From positions 53,554 through 117,553 of the forward strand of contig NW_026942518.1 in assembly GCF_024139115.2 (NCBI RefSeq): DNA of 64,000 nt, read 5' to 3'. The notes under the pieces were generated by a model. It was given only the letters and a program-made list of their open reading frames with translations, did no database searches and had not been told where the DNA came from. How positions within the stretch are numbered: position 1 is the stretch's first letter; the number at the start of each line of letters is the position of its first letter. Source of the stretch: Armigeres subalbatus. Taxonomy: Eukaryota; Arthropoda; Insecta; Diptera; Culicidae. The position numbers and the translations under genes were made by a program. Below, piece by piece: positions 21,564-31,649 of the stretch.

Positions 21564-22190
21564 TTCTTAAATAAATGAACCGAAAAGGATAAAGAGCTCT
21601 CAGTAAGTTTTTTTTTTGATAAGTATGTAGAAAATACATTATCACCCGGTGCTTTCATATTTTTAATTTTCTAGTAATAGATCTCACTTCATCCAAATTA
21701 GTTCCCAACGAAGGGTTGAAAACATTCTCTTTATTGAGCATGTCTTCGAAGCTCCATGTAACCTGAACATCAATTGGACTAGTCACTAATGAGACCTAGA
21801 CTGAAATTATGGGCACTCTCAAACTGCTGAGCAAGTTCTTGAGCCCTTTCGCCATTTATTAATTAATATTTTATTTTCCTCTTCAAGCGCTGGAATTGAC
21901 GTTTGAGGTTTTTTTTTTAAGAATTTTCGTTAATTTACAAAGGGGTTTTGAACTGGGATCCAAATTCGAGACATTATTCTCAAAGTTGGTACTTCTCAGA
22001 ATATCGAAACGTTTTGCCTTTCTCGTATTTTAATTTCATTTTGCAAATCTCGCCAAATAACTTACTTTCAACGCGGGGTCGCGAGTTCTTTGGTATTGCC
22101 TTCGCCTCACATTTTTAAGACGGATCAGTTTCTGAAGATCGTCGTCTATAATAAAGGAGTTCACATTTAGGAATTGCAATGCCTCTGGCT

Positions 22191-22939
22191 TCAACAATTA
22201 AATTTATAATTAAAAGTAGAGCTGATTGGATTATAAATGGCTTCTTGTGAGATTTCAAATGTCACAGGAAGGTGATCAGAGTCAAAGTCAGCATGAGTTA
22301 CCAATTGGCCACACAGCTGACTTGAATCCGTTAAAACTAAATCAATTGTAGAAGGATTTCGACTGGAAGAAAAACAAGTAGGCCCATTGGGATATTGAAT
22401 AGTATAATATCCCGCAGAACAATCTTCAAATAAAATTTTGCCGTTGGAATTGCTTTGAGCATTATTCCATGAACGGTGTTTGGCATTGAAGTCACCAATT
22501 ACGAAGAATTTTGATTTGTTGCGAGTCAGAATTTGAAGATCAGCTTTCAACAAATTCTTTTGCTGCCCATTGCATTGAAAAGGCAAGTAGGCTACAATGA
22601 AGGAAAATTGTCCAAAATTTTTTTCAACAGAAACTCCTAAGGTTTCAAAACTTTGGTTTCGAACGAAGAAAATAATTTATGTTTGATACGTCTATTGATG
22701 ACAATGGCGACCCCACCACAGGCGCTGTCAAGACGATCATTTCTGTAGATAAAATAATTTGGATCTCTTTTAATGGAGAGTCCTGGTTTTAAATAAGTTT
22801 CTGTTACAATGGCAATATGCACATTATGAACTGTTAGGAAGTTGAATAATTCATCTTCCTTACCCTTTAGAGAGCGGACATTCCAATTTAGAACTTTCAC
22901 ACATTTATTTAGATCCATTAAAACGGAGTCCGATAACAA
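22191..22939 (-). pseudogene. Juan-like LINE ORF2, endonuclease domain
   Basis: An APE-type endonuclease is recognised by LNWNVRSLKGKEDEL, VTETYLKPG (catalytic Glu), GDFNAKHRSWN (Asp/Asn), STIDLVLTD and DSDHLPVTFE (catalytic Asp-His). The domain is in two frames, with a break between about 22586 and 22637. A methionine at 22915 (MDLNKCVKVLNW) is a plausible ORF2 start. The enzyme nicks target DNA to prime reverse transcription. Confidence 0.85.
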
Positions 22940-24430
22940 TGTTTTGTGTACTTTATACCAACCTGAACAGCTTCAGGAATGGTATTTGCTTTGAACATTG
23001 CATCAATCATGTGATGCAATTGTTCAGTTAAAAATCAAAATCGGAAGCCGTCATACTACCTGAATCGGCAACATGACCGTTATTTTCCGTTGGGACATGG
23101 GTATGAATCTCATTTTAGAAGAGAAATTTTGTCTACCAGCAGCGATGTTTGCATACGTAGGTACATTGGAAAAATTGGAATTTACTGAAGTGCTTGCTAC
23201 CCGTTGACGGGCAGCAGAATTTGTTTGTGAATTGTGGTGGGTATGAATTGCTCGACCGTTAACCGGTTTCGAAATTTGAGCGTTTGAAAATTTCTACCCG
23301 TCGAATCTGGGATCCGATTGGAATTTCCGTCATCAATTTTGCACGGGAATTCAAAACTTTTTTGCGTGAAGGGCATTTCCAGAAATTGGATTTATGATTG
23401 CCCCCACAATTTGCACATTTAAATTTATTGGAATCTTCTCTCACAGGACATGCGTCCTTGGCGTGAGAGGTTCCACCACAAATCATGCATTTAGCATCCA
23501 TGTGACAATGTTTGGTTCCATGACCCCACTTTTGGCACTTACGGCACTGGGTGGGGTTTTGGAAATTTCCCCCAGGCCTGCGGAAATGTTCCCATGTAAC
23601 ACGGACATGAGACATAATACAGGCCTTTTCCAAAATTTCATATTATTTAGTTCACTTTTGTTAAAATGAACTAAATAAAATTCTTGAGAAATGCCCCTCT
23701 GGGAAGTACCAGAGTGGGATTTCTTTTCATCTTAATTACTTGGACTGGTGAAAATCCAAGTAATTGATAAATTTCAATTTTAATCTTTTCTAGTGATGTA
23801 TCATCACTAGGGAAACCTTTCAAGACGACTTTGAACAATCGTTCAGTTTTGTCGTCGTATGTGAAGAATTTATGCCGCTTCTCAGTTAAATACTGAAGAA
23901 GACGTTTGCGATCGTCAAGGGATCCCGGCAAAACGCGGCAGTCACCCTTCCTGGCAATCTGAAATGAAACCTTGATCCCCTAAAGGCTACTTAAATATCA
24001 TTCCGAAAGCCAGAAATCTCGGCAACGGATACCACAATTGGCGGAATGCTTTGTTTCTTCGCATGAATCGATTCACCTGGGCTAAAGGTAGATTCAATTT
24101 GCTCAATTTCATCATTAATCAAATCGAACTGATTGCTCAGTACGATAGGAGAAGAAACAATGTCAACATTCGATTTAGAAGGAATATCTGAAGTCTCCAG
24201 CTTCCTTCTATTTTTTCCGCGCTTGGGCAGGACGGTCTTGAAACCTTGTTTCTTCGAAGGAAGTGGAGAATTCAGAGACTCCCCTTCCTCTTGTTTTTGT
24301 TAATACTCATTTGCTAAGCGTGGAGACGTGACCTTCTAAGAGATTTTTTCCGGTGTCCCTGCAGGATTACCATCGCTTGTCGGAATTTTTTTTACTTCCG
24401 CAAACGGGTCCAACGTTAAACGAAGGGACG
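22920..24430 (-). pseudogene. Juan-like LINE ORF1 (gag-like nucleocapsid), broken
   Basis: Reading down the minus strand, the N-terminal part can be followed from about 24430 (LTLDPFAEVKKIPTSDGN), with stops near 24339 and 24301. Next comes a stretch including SKSNVDIVSSPIVLSNQFD. A PRE-C2HC-like domain lies at 23680-23930 (ERLFKVVLKGFPSDDTSLEK). Three zinc knuckles follow at about 23370-23546 (CRKCQKWGHGTKHC, CMICGGTSHAKDAC, CANCGGNHKSNFWKC). Frames change between these parts and again near 23120. The protein would bind element RNA. The C-terminal end overlaps or abuts the start of ORF2. Confidence 0.8.
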
Positions 24431-24684
24431 GGTTCTTGCAAAGATCATAACGGGATCAGTGGATAACTGTTGAAATTAAAATAGCTTCGGGCAGTATTAA
24501 AAACTTCCTTCTGCAAAGAGAGAAAGAACCGCACAGCACGAAAGCACGATGCGGTCTGATTGACTAAACAATATTTTCTCATACAATATATCCGTTAAAC
24601 TCAAACCCGCGTTATCATATTCACTGTATTGAAATCAAAAATAAAGGAAAAAACTCAACCGTCTAAGACGAATTAAGTACTCTC

Positions 24685-24780
24685 CATTTAATTCCACCAA
24701 TTATTTTCGATATCTTTGAAGATACGTATTTCGACCACAACTGTGTGGTCGTCTTCAGTGTCTCGTACTTGACTCGAATT
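24685..24780 (-). repeat. Dispersed repeat with GGTCGTCTTCAGTGTCTCGTAC core, copy 2
   Basis: It shares CCATTTAATTCCACCA, GATACGTATTT and GTCGTCTTCAGTGTCTCGTAC with 7785-7870, in the same orientation. It starts about 110 bp beyond the 5' target duplication of the Juan-like LINE. Confidence 0.6.
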
Positions 24781-25009
24781 TCATACATAAACTTGCTAAA
24801 AATGGTACACGTGGAGGCACTGAAAGATTTATAGCTATCAAAGAGATTTAAAAAATTTATATTAAAATATTTATTCCAATTTGTGAACCGTTGCATTATC
24901 AGTTTGGTAATGAGTCAAAAGGAACAATTGAAATTTGCTAAAATGGAATTAATCATTATGAAAGTGTTTACAGTAAAAACATAAGGAAAGAGGAAAATTC
25001 AAGAACACT

Positions 25010-26335
25010 TTTTTTTAATTAGCGTTTATTTGAAGGCTCAAGCGCTCGAAGGCATAACGGAGCCGAAAGTCAATTGAAATTTTATTACAATTTCATCGCT
25101 TGCTTCTTATGTTCGTATGTTAGTGTTGGGGAGCCGAAAAACTCGCGGCTTGGTGAAGGTTAAGGAGTACATACAAAAGAAATTGGGTTGGATAGGGGCT
25201 TGAGATTATATTGGTGTCCGTAGGTAGCGTTGATGCAGTCTTCCAATGATGATTAGTGTGGTGTAGAACAGGGACAAACAGTAATGATACAAGCAAAACG
25301 TTTCTACCGAGCTCCGCTCGAGAAAATACAAAGGTGGACATGGCCCTATGAAGGGGAGAGGAATCAAACAATGACGTTGATGCGCTTCAAAACATGTGAA
25401 CAAGGGCCATGTAGTCAAGTCAAGCTTTCCTAACACATCTCTAATGTCCTCATTTTCTGGTTTCCCTCAGGCCCGGAAGGATACATATAAATCAGACCTG
25501 GCAATACCGTATTCGGGACAGTCCCAGACAACGTGATTGATGTCTTGATATTCTGTACCACAGTCACAACGATTGCTGTCTGCGAGCCCTATTCGATGGG
25601 AATGCGCGTTTAGTGAGTAGTGATTGGACATTAGCCGACACATTACCTTAATAAAGTCTCGGCTAAGGTCCAACCCCTTGAACCAAGATCTTTTCGAAAC
25701 CTGCGGGAGAATGGCATGTAACCACCTACTCAAATCTCCTGCATCCCATTTTCGTTGCCAACTGAGTAAGGCCTGTTGACGAGAAATTGAAAAAAAAAAT
25801 CGTTAAAGGCGATTTGACGCTCGTATATATCACCTTCCATAGCGCCCACCTTGGCAAGTGAGTCCGCTCTCTCATTACACTGGATCGAGCAATGTGAAGG
25901 GACCCATACCAAAGTGATAGTGTAAAAGCGATTTGATAGAGCACTCAATATGGATCGTATTTCGCGCAGGAAATACGATTAGTGCTTTACCTGTCTTATT
26001 GAACGTATATCCTCTATTGAGCAGAGACTATCCGTAAAAATGAAGTATTGACCAGAGGGAAGAGAGGCAATTCGCTTTAATGCGTAGTGTATAGCTGCTA
26101 ATTCTGCAATATATACGGAACAAGGATTTTGAAGTTTTCGAGCGGCGCTATGCAATTCGTTGAAGACACAAAATCCAGTGGATTCCTTTATTTTTGACCC
26201 GTCGGTGAAAAACTTTTGACGCAACTGACATGGCTGTATTTACTTGTGAAAATTGGTGGTATACACTCCATTCGGAGAGGATCTGGAATTCCATATATCT
26301 CTTCTCTCATGTATAATATCATTGCGATTCGAAAA
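25010..26335 (-). pseudogene. 3' part of an I/LOA-group LINE: RNase H and C-terminal zinc motif
   Basis: The RNase H domain is read in fragments: KFFTDGSKIKES (first Asp), YIAELAAIHYALK (Glu), FIFTDSLCSI (Asp) and WVPSHCSIQCNERADSLAK (final His/Asp region). A C-terminal finger (CDCGTEYQDINHVVWDC) follows at 25467-25733. Upstream sequence to about 26335 reads in frame as the RT/RNase H linker (IPDPLRMECIPPIF). The 3' UTR ends in an A-rich run near 25010. Endonuclease and RT are missing, so the element is 5'-truncated. RNase H-bearing LINEs include the I, LOA, R1-like and Outcast groups; I cannot fix the family. Confidence 0.75.
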
Positions 26336-26702
26336 ATCTCTATTATACACATGGACTAATGGGAATAAATTATCACAAATGGACCATGTATTGATAGCAG
26401 ATAATTCAAGAATAAAAATTAAGCATATTAGAGCAGGATGGATTACTGTTCAAACAGATTATAAAATGTTAACTGTTGCTATAGAAACTAAGCAAAATGA
26501 TCAAGGAAATAAACCTATGAAAGGAAAAGCACAATTACAGGCAGAAGTATTACAACAACAAGAAGCGAAAGAAATATTTCACTCAGAATTGAAAAAAAAA
26601 TGTGAAAAAACCTAGATTTAACGGAAGCCTATGATAAATTTTCGGAAAAAATAACTAAAAGTGCTAAGAAGACATTAGAACATTTTTTTGTTAAATATCT
26701 TG

Positions 26703-26720
26703 GCTGTGCATATGCACAGC
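26703..26720. repeat. Perfect 18-bp palindrome at an insertion edge
   Basis: GCTGTGCATATGCACAGC is self-complementary. It lies exactly where the LINE reading frame is lost, so it probably marks one end of the block inserted at about 26703-27185. Confidence 0.7.
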
Positions 26721-26773
26721 ATATGTTTCGAAATGGACAAATTGATATGAAATTTGCGAAAAAGAATCCACGT

Positions 26774-26843
26774 GTCTTGGAGGGACTCGAACCCTCAACC
26801 TCCTACTCTCTAGATAGGCGTGATAACCCCTACACAACAAGAC
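26774..26843 (-). tRNA. tRNA-like gene, anticodon AGA by position, probably SINE-derived
   Basis: On the minus strand a cloverleaf forms. It has a 6-bp acceptor (GTCTTG/CAAGAC), a short D stem, an anticodon stem CCTAT/GTAGG with loop CTAGAGA, and a perfect T arm (GAGGG, loop TTCGAGT, CCCTC). Ten bases after the end is a run of six T (plus-strand 26758-26763), a Pol III terminator. The anticodon AGA would be serine, but the long variable arm of tRNA-Ser is absent. It also lies within an inserted block inside a LINE. A SINE head or tRNA pseudogene is more likely than a working tRNA. Confidence 0.4.
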
Positions 26844-27349
26844 CACTTAAAGGTCACGTTTGCGGAAAAGCCATCAGAATCCGAGTACCAACCTCCACCG
26901 CGGTTAGCTCTCTTTTTGCAAATTGAATATCTTTCGGATGCTTGATTTGTCCAATCTCCACATGTGCTTTACTATTGTATATCCACAGCCAAGCGAGTGC
27001 ACATTGTTTATTAAACGAGAGGATCGCACTCCATGCCCCCCAGTAACGGACTGGGCGGGACGGTATAGAATGCGAATTCAATCGCACTCTGCTGTGCCAA
27101 AGGCTTGCTTGGCTAAAGCATTTGATGAGTTTGATTGACCGATCAAGTGTCGGTCTTTCACCGTCATTAGTCGTCTGAGTACACGCGACCGCTTACGTAA
27201 AAGAACTATATCAAATTATACAGAAAGTATGGATAGATAACAAAATGCCAAAACAATGGAAGACATCAGTTCAAATTCCAATTCTAAAAAGAAAGGAGCA
27301 AAATACCAACAGATTTTAGACGTATAACTTTAAGTTATAGCCGGCGCTG

Positions 27350-27495
27350 GTATTGCTCATTATTGGGTCACCAGTTCTTACACATTGAAGATGATGTTAG
27401 TCCCAAACTTCATCTGTTGGTTCTCTGTGTAATTACAGCTGACCTGGCAATAACGGAGTAGCAACCGTGGGCGATCAATCATGCTCATGCTTTGC
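27350..27495. repeat. Dispersed repeat pair, copy 1 (with 31058-31222)
   Basis: Both copies contain, in order, GGCGCTGGTATTGC or TGCGCCAGTATTGC, TTACACA near a dyad, ATCTG(T/C)TGGTTCT, TGTGTAA, and GTAGCAACCG(T/C)G(G/A)GC(G/A)ATCA followed by CATGCT. Identity is moderate. The element type is unknown and neither copy codes for protein. Confidence 0.55.
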
Positions 27496-27857
27496 ATTTT
27501 GGACGAATTTCGGAAAGATTTTCAATGGAACACCTGGTGAGCTTTCGAAGAAATTTCTGATAGTGTTTCCAATGGAATTTCTGGAAGAATTTTTGAAGTA
27601 TACTGGACTCAATTTTGCACTCATCCTAAATGTTTAACGCATATTAATAACGATGTGATTTTTCTTTGAATTATTTAGGATTTTTAAATTGAAGTTGCAC
27701 GCATTTTTATAAATTTAGAACAGAGTGAGCGTTTGTTTTTGTTTTCAATACAACGCAGAACGATTTACTTTGACATAACTTTGTGTAAAATAATTATTAA
27801 GTTGCTTTCCAAGGCGACTTCCTCTAGATTATCCTTCCATTTAACCAACTATCCGTT

Positions 27858-27985
27858 TCTCGTGGCGCTCACGGAGATGCAGAAGTTTCCCCGGTCTTTT
27901 GAAGAAATGAGAGTCGCGCTTATTTTCCTCTCCAAACCCTAAATTTATTGTGAGGACGTGAACGACATCGTCATTGAATTTGTGA
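27858..27985 (+). repeat. Dispersed repeat, uninterrupted copy (empty-site reference for the hAT at 9623)
   Basis: TCGTGGCGCTCACGGAGATG, then CGGTCTTTTGAAGAAATGAG, then TATTTTCCTCTCC and GTGAGGACGTGAACGACATCG. The first part matches 9560-9614 and the remainder matches 11780-11870, across the point where the hAT sits. Confidence 0.7.
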
Positions 27986-28012
27986 AAAACCGAAGCATGT
28001 ACAGGGAGAGTA

Positions 28013-28088
28013 CTGCCGTGAATCGCATATTTGTCCCATATGAATAGGAAACCCAGCAAAGATGGAACAGATATGCGATTCACGGCAG
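28013..28088. mobile_element. Short hairpin MITE (CTGCCGTGAATCGCATAT arms)
   Basis: Positions 28013-28034 pair with 28067-28088 (21 of 22). The loop is 32 nt. TA lies near both outer ends. There is no coding. Confidence 0.75.
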
Positions 28089-28089
28089 A

Positions 28090-29300
28090 ATAGTTCTCTA
28101 ATCTCAAGAAGGCTTTTCAATGTGTGACCTGTGCAACTTTGTTTTCTCGTCCAGTTACGATAAGCAACAACAACAACTGTACACTTCGTACAGTCAATAA
28201 CACTAAACTGAGCTAGCTTTCCGAATGTATTTACGGACGTTGAATTCTGGCATAAAATATTACTTTTAATTGCAAGGTCACCCTTCTGAATCGCGGTTTC
28301 AACGTGCCCCGCAGCACGCACTTTTATTTGCCCCGATGGGTTCTAAAGAAAAAAAATCCAAAGTCCAATCCAAAAAGTCCAATGTCTTTCAATGAATTTT
28401 CATTAGCAATATTGCTTATTTAGCTTTTAATGATTACCTACCGTGTAAATTTGAAGAGAAAACTTATTTAATTAGCACTTCGAAAAGTTGGGTATAATTT
28501 TGCCAAGGGCGAAAAGTAAACGATTCCAGGAAGTGCTTTGAGCAGCTGCAATCTTCCGGGAATGACATTCAGAAGGTGCGTTTAGGGGAGAAATATTATT
28601 ATTCACATGGAATGAGTAGTAGAAGTTAAAATGACTTTCGCCTAGATGGGTTCCGGCATTTGTTTCCGTGTAGCAACAATATCATTCCCTCTTTTCTCAA
28701 CTGACTGTAAAGACTTGGCCAGCGCCGTTATTGATCAAATCAAAAATCAAAGCTGCTGAAACGTGCAACGAAACGAAACCAACCAATTCATGTGGATCCA
28801 AGTGAAATTTTCATCAGTTCTGATCAATCACGGAGTAGCAACAATTGATATGTACAGTCAGTCTGAGCTAAGCTCAACTAAGCTAATAACACGTCGTTTT
28901 CGGAAGTGATTTTAGAAAATTGTATTTATAAACATGATTTTGGCTCCGTAACGCTTTTACGACATATCAGCCTTCCAAAACAACGGTAGATTAAAAAAAA
29001 AGATTCATACTACTATTATTAGCTACTGAAGTCTATCATTTTTTTTCGCAATGTGCTCATTTTTCAAATTTGTGTAGTGCACTGTATCAAAAACAAAGAA
29101 GTATTGTACTTTAGAAATTAGGCTCCTACAATAATCAAGGTTACAAAATAAGCGATAGCTGGTTGTGTGGTTTTCTATTGCTATCAATTGGCACTTCGGC
29201 TGTGACTGATATTGGTAGCTGTACCTAGCCGATGATTATTAGATTTTTAGCAGTTCTGTGTAGGAGCGTGCAGAGGCCTGTATGGGAGCTGGGCATGTGC
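28090..29300. other. Unassigned sequence with one dispersed-repeat copy
   Basis: The interval 28640-28745 ends with GACTGTAAAGACTTGGCCAGC, another member of the family seen at 11815. Nothing else is recognised. Confidence 0.35.
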
Positions 29301-29303
29301 TTA

Positions 29304-29526
29304 GGGTCTGTCTCATTTGGAGAATTGAACTTAAAAGTGACAGTTCGAAAATTAGCAAATAACCCAGTAATTAGAATGGTTGCTGTTATCCAGCAATTCT
29401 AATAAGACATCGATGCTAAATTATTCGATATCTGTCAAAAGTAATCTTGCTCTGCGAGCAGGGTTATTCGATAATTATTTTATTTTAAGTTTAATTTCAG
29501 TTTAATTCTCCAAATGAGACAGACCC
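29304..29526. mobile_element. PIF/Harbinger-type MITE, 223 bp
   Basis: The termini GGGTCTGTCTCATTTGGAGA and the complement TCTCCAAATGAGACAGACCC are a perfect 20-bp inverted repeat, with more diverged pairing inward. The flanks are TTA at 29301-29303 and 29527-29529, the 3-bp target typical of PIF/Harbinger. There is no coding. Confidence 0.8.
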
Positions 29527-29529
29527 TTA

Positions 29530-31055
29530 ATCTAATGACAAATTTATTAAAATATTTCCCAATGGATTTAATGTTTTACTTTGGGCATATTCCAAAGTTC
29601 AAGTTGTCCATATAAAAGTACTGCGAAGGGGGAAGGGTCTTTATCTATCGATTTGCTCTTCAAAATCTTGCAAACTTAGTGACAATGTACATGGCCTATG
29701 ATCGCATATCAGAGACAAAAAGATGAGCAATCCAAAGACCGTGATGCGATGCTTTGACAGTTTTGAGAATAATTTGATTTGAAAAAAGTAGAGGCTGAAA
29801 TTGTTTTTCAGGACCACCCTATCTAAATTTAGTAATTTTGTCATGAAACATTACCTGTATCAGATAAAACTAATATTAATTTGGCAAAAATGCTTAGAAT
29901 TCAATTTTCTACAACTTTTGTAGAACAGTACGACCCCCAAATTTGAAAGATTAAGAAAAATACATTTTACAAAATTTGTTACAAAAGGGCAACTTTATGA
30001 CAACTTACACCAAAAATAGATATTTTCTTGTAGATAATTTCGTCTGCAGACGTAAAAACTCTAGCACTGATGGTTTTCGTGTTATCGAATTATGTCGTGA
30101 AATTTAACGTAACGACCATTGTGCGCCGTCGCCACCGACGATTTTCGGACCGGCGCACACCTCTACTGCCGTTCCACGCAGTATTATCCCTTGTACATAC
30201 GATATCTTATTAAACATGTGACAAATATGCGTATGACGGTAGTCTAGTAGAATTGTGATTTAAATATTTGCACAGAACCACAGGATACCACTTGATGCAA
30301 GAACCCTGCCTACTAGAACAATATCGTGCATGCAACAATGGGTAGAACCAGTTTCACGGATTTTACGGAAACGGCCATGTCTCAGGTTTTTGTTATCCGA
30401 TCTGTGACATCAATATATCAAACTCAGGAATAGCTCTAGTTTATGTATAAAATATAAAAAGAGTCATCATTTCACCCAAGCAAAAATACCTGCGCTCAAA
30501 AATAGCATTTTTGACATGCCCTCAAATAATCCGGATTATCTCCGGTGTCCAGCGGTCTGAAAATGGGACCAGTTTTGCAAAACTTGATTAATTTTCCCGT
30601 CGATCACTGTAAGAACTAGAGAAATCGGTTGATTTTTTACAGAGTTATGGTCATTTGAATTTCGATAAAATTTTGCCTGTCCCGATCATTCTGTTCAACC
30701 CCTGTATATGGATTTTCTGAATTTCGATGTCAATCGGATTATTGTAACACATAATCGTTTAAATACATTTGCCACTGTGCACCTCAATTTGAATAATGAA
30801 TGAATGTGGTTGTTTATCTGGGTTTATATTCTTTTACAAAACTGTAAGTCATAACTCTGAATAATAAAAATGTGTTGAACTAAGTTCTACATGTAGTTTT
30901 GCAAATCGTTCACCAAAACGATCCCTACAAAATTTTGTCCTATTCCAAATTCCCAATTATATTCGTGAAAGTGCAGAGGATTGCTCGGCTTTCATCCCAG
31001 TGAGTTTTATCTCATGATTGTCCTTCCTCATCCATAATTGACCTGCATTCGAACG
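29530..31055. other. Unassigned AT-rich sequence
   Basis: The block 30530-30715, ending CCCCTGTATA, reads like a dispersed-repeat fragment, but no second copy was found here. No gene is seen. Confidence 0.3.
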
Positions 31056-31057
31056 CG

Positions 31058-31222
31058 GCCTGCGCCAGTATTGCCTTCCATAGAGTATTGGATTACCAGT
31101 ATTTACACACTGATAATGATATCTTAACACGAGTATCATCTGCTGGTTCTGCTGTGTAACAACAGCAAATCCGCCAACAATGAAGTAGCAACCGCGAGCA
31201 ATCATTCATGACCATGCTAATG
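31058..31222. repeat. Dispersed repeat pair, copy 2
   Basis: This is the partner of 27350-27495, in the same orientation, with the GTAGCAACCGCGAGCAATCA segment at 31184-31203. Confidence 0.55.
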
Positions 31223-31571
31223 CTTATGCTCTACAGTGAAATGCGTCCAAATTATTTCGAATTAATATATAGAGAAAAGGACTATTTAAATAGCACTCTT
31301 ATTTCCATTCTAAAAACATTGTCGTCCGTATTTGTTTTGAAATGGCATTCTGTTTTATTCATGGACAGAAGTTTCTGTTCATGAATAAAACAATTATTGA
31401 CCAAGTAGGACTGTTTTGCAGATTTGCAGACTATTGATACGGAAATAGGATTGCTGCCAAAGTGCTCTTCCTTCCTCTAGTAATGTTTTATGTCTGGCAA
31501 ATGACATCGTTCTCAACTTTAGTCCCATAATTTGAATATGAAATAATTTTAACTTCTCTCTCATGTTTCAG

Positions 31572-31646
31572 ATTCGGCAACACCAAGATTGAACGATGCG
31601 GTTGACGAGGTTTTTCTATACAACGTTACTAATTGGCATATTACAG
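31572..31646 (+). CDS. Candidate internal exon of an unidentified host gene
   Basis: A pyrimidine-rich tract ending TTTCAG (to 31571) precedes a 75-bp segment that ends in a perfect donor CAG|GTGAGT at 31646/31647. One frame is fully open, SATPRLNDAVDEVFLYNVTN then WHIT, with split codons at both ends (2 bases at the start, 1 at the end). The other two frames have stops. Length divisible by three would allow skipping. I do not recognise the protein. It could be chance; strong consensus at both ends plus an open phase-consistent frame is the only evidence. No flanking exon was found in the window. Confidence 0.35.
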
Positions 31647-31649
31647 GTG

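Larger units (their letters stand above)
20123..24558 (-). mobile_element. Jockey-clade LINE, Juan-like, nearly full length (4436 bp)
   Basis: The element lies on the minus strand between direct repeats ATTGACTAAGCAAT (20109-20122) and ATTGACTAAACAAT (24559-24572), a 14-bp target duplication with one difference. Its 5' end begins CAGACCGC at 24558. Its 3' end is a short A run (plus-strand T run at 20123-20129). In order it carries ORF1 (zinc-knuckle protein), an APE-type endonuclease, a reverse transcriptase and an AT-rich 3' UTR. All reading frames are broken by frameshifts and stops. The length fits a complete Juan-type element, and the clade assignment comes from motif recognition. Confidence 0.9.
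26336..27345 (+). pseudogene. AT-rich APE-type LINE fragment (endonuclease end to RT start), interrupted
   Basis: An endonuclease C-terminus (TWTNGNKLSQMDHVLIADNS, then a degraded DH motif TDYKMLTVAIE) and a lysine-rich linker run to about 26700. After a roughly 490-bp foreign block the RT N-terminus resumes (KELYQIIQKVWIDNKMPKQW, TSVQIPILKRK) to about 27345. The sequence is clearly more AT-rich than the neighbouring LINEs. The methionine frame beginning at 26253 runs across the junction with the opposite-strand LINE and is chimeric. Best guess RTE-like. Confidence 0.6.

Noticed and set aside
26253..26615. A single 120-codon protein starting at 26253
   Set aside because: Its first part is antisense of the I/LOA-group LINE and its second part is a different LINE; the frame is a chimera across the junction.
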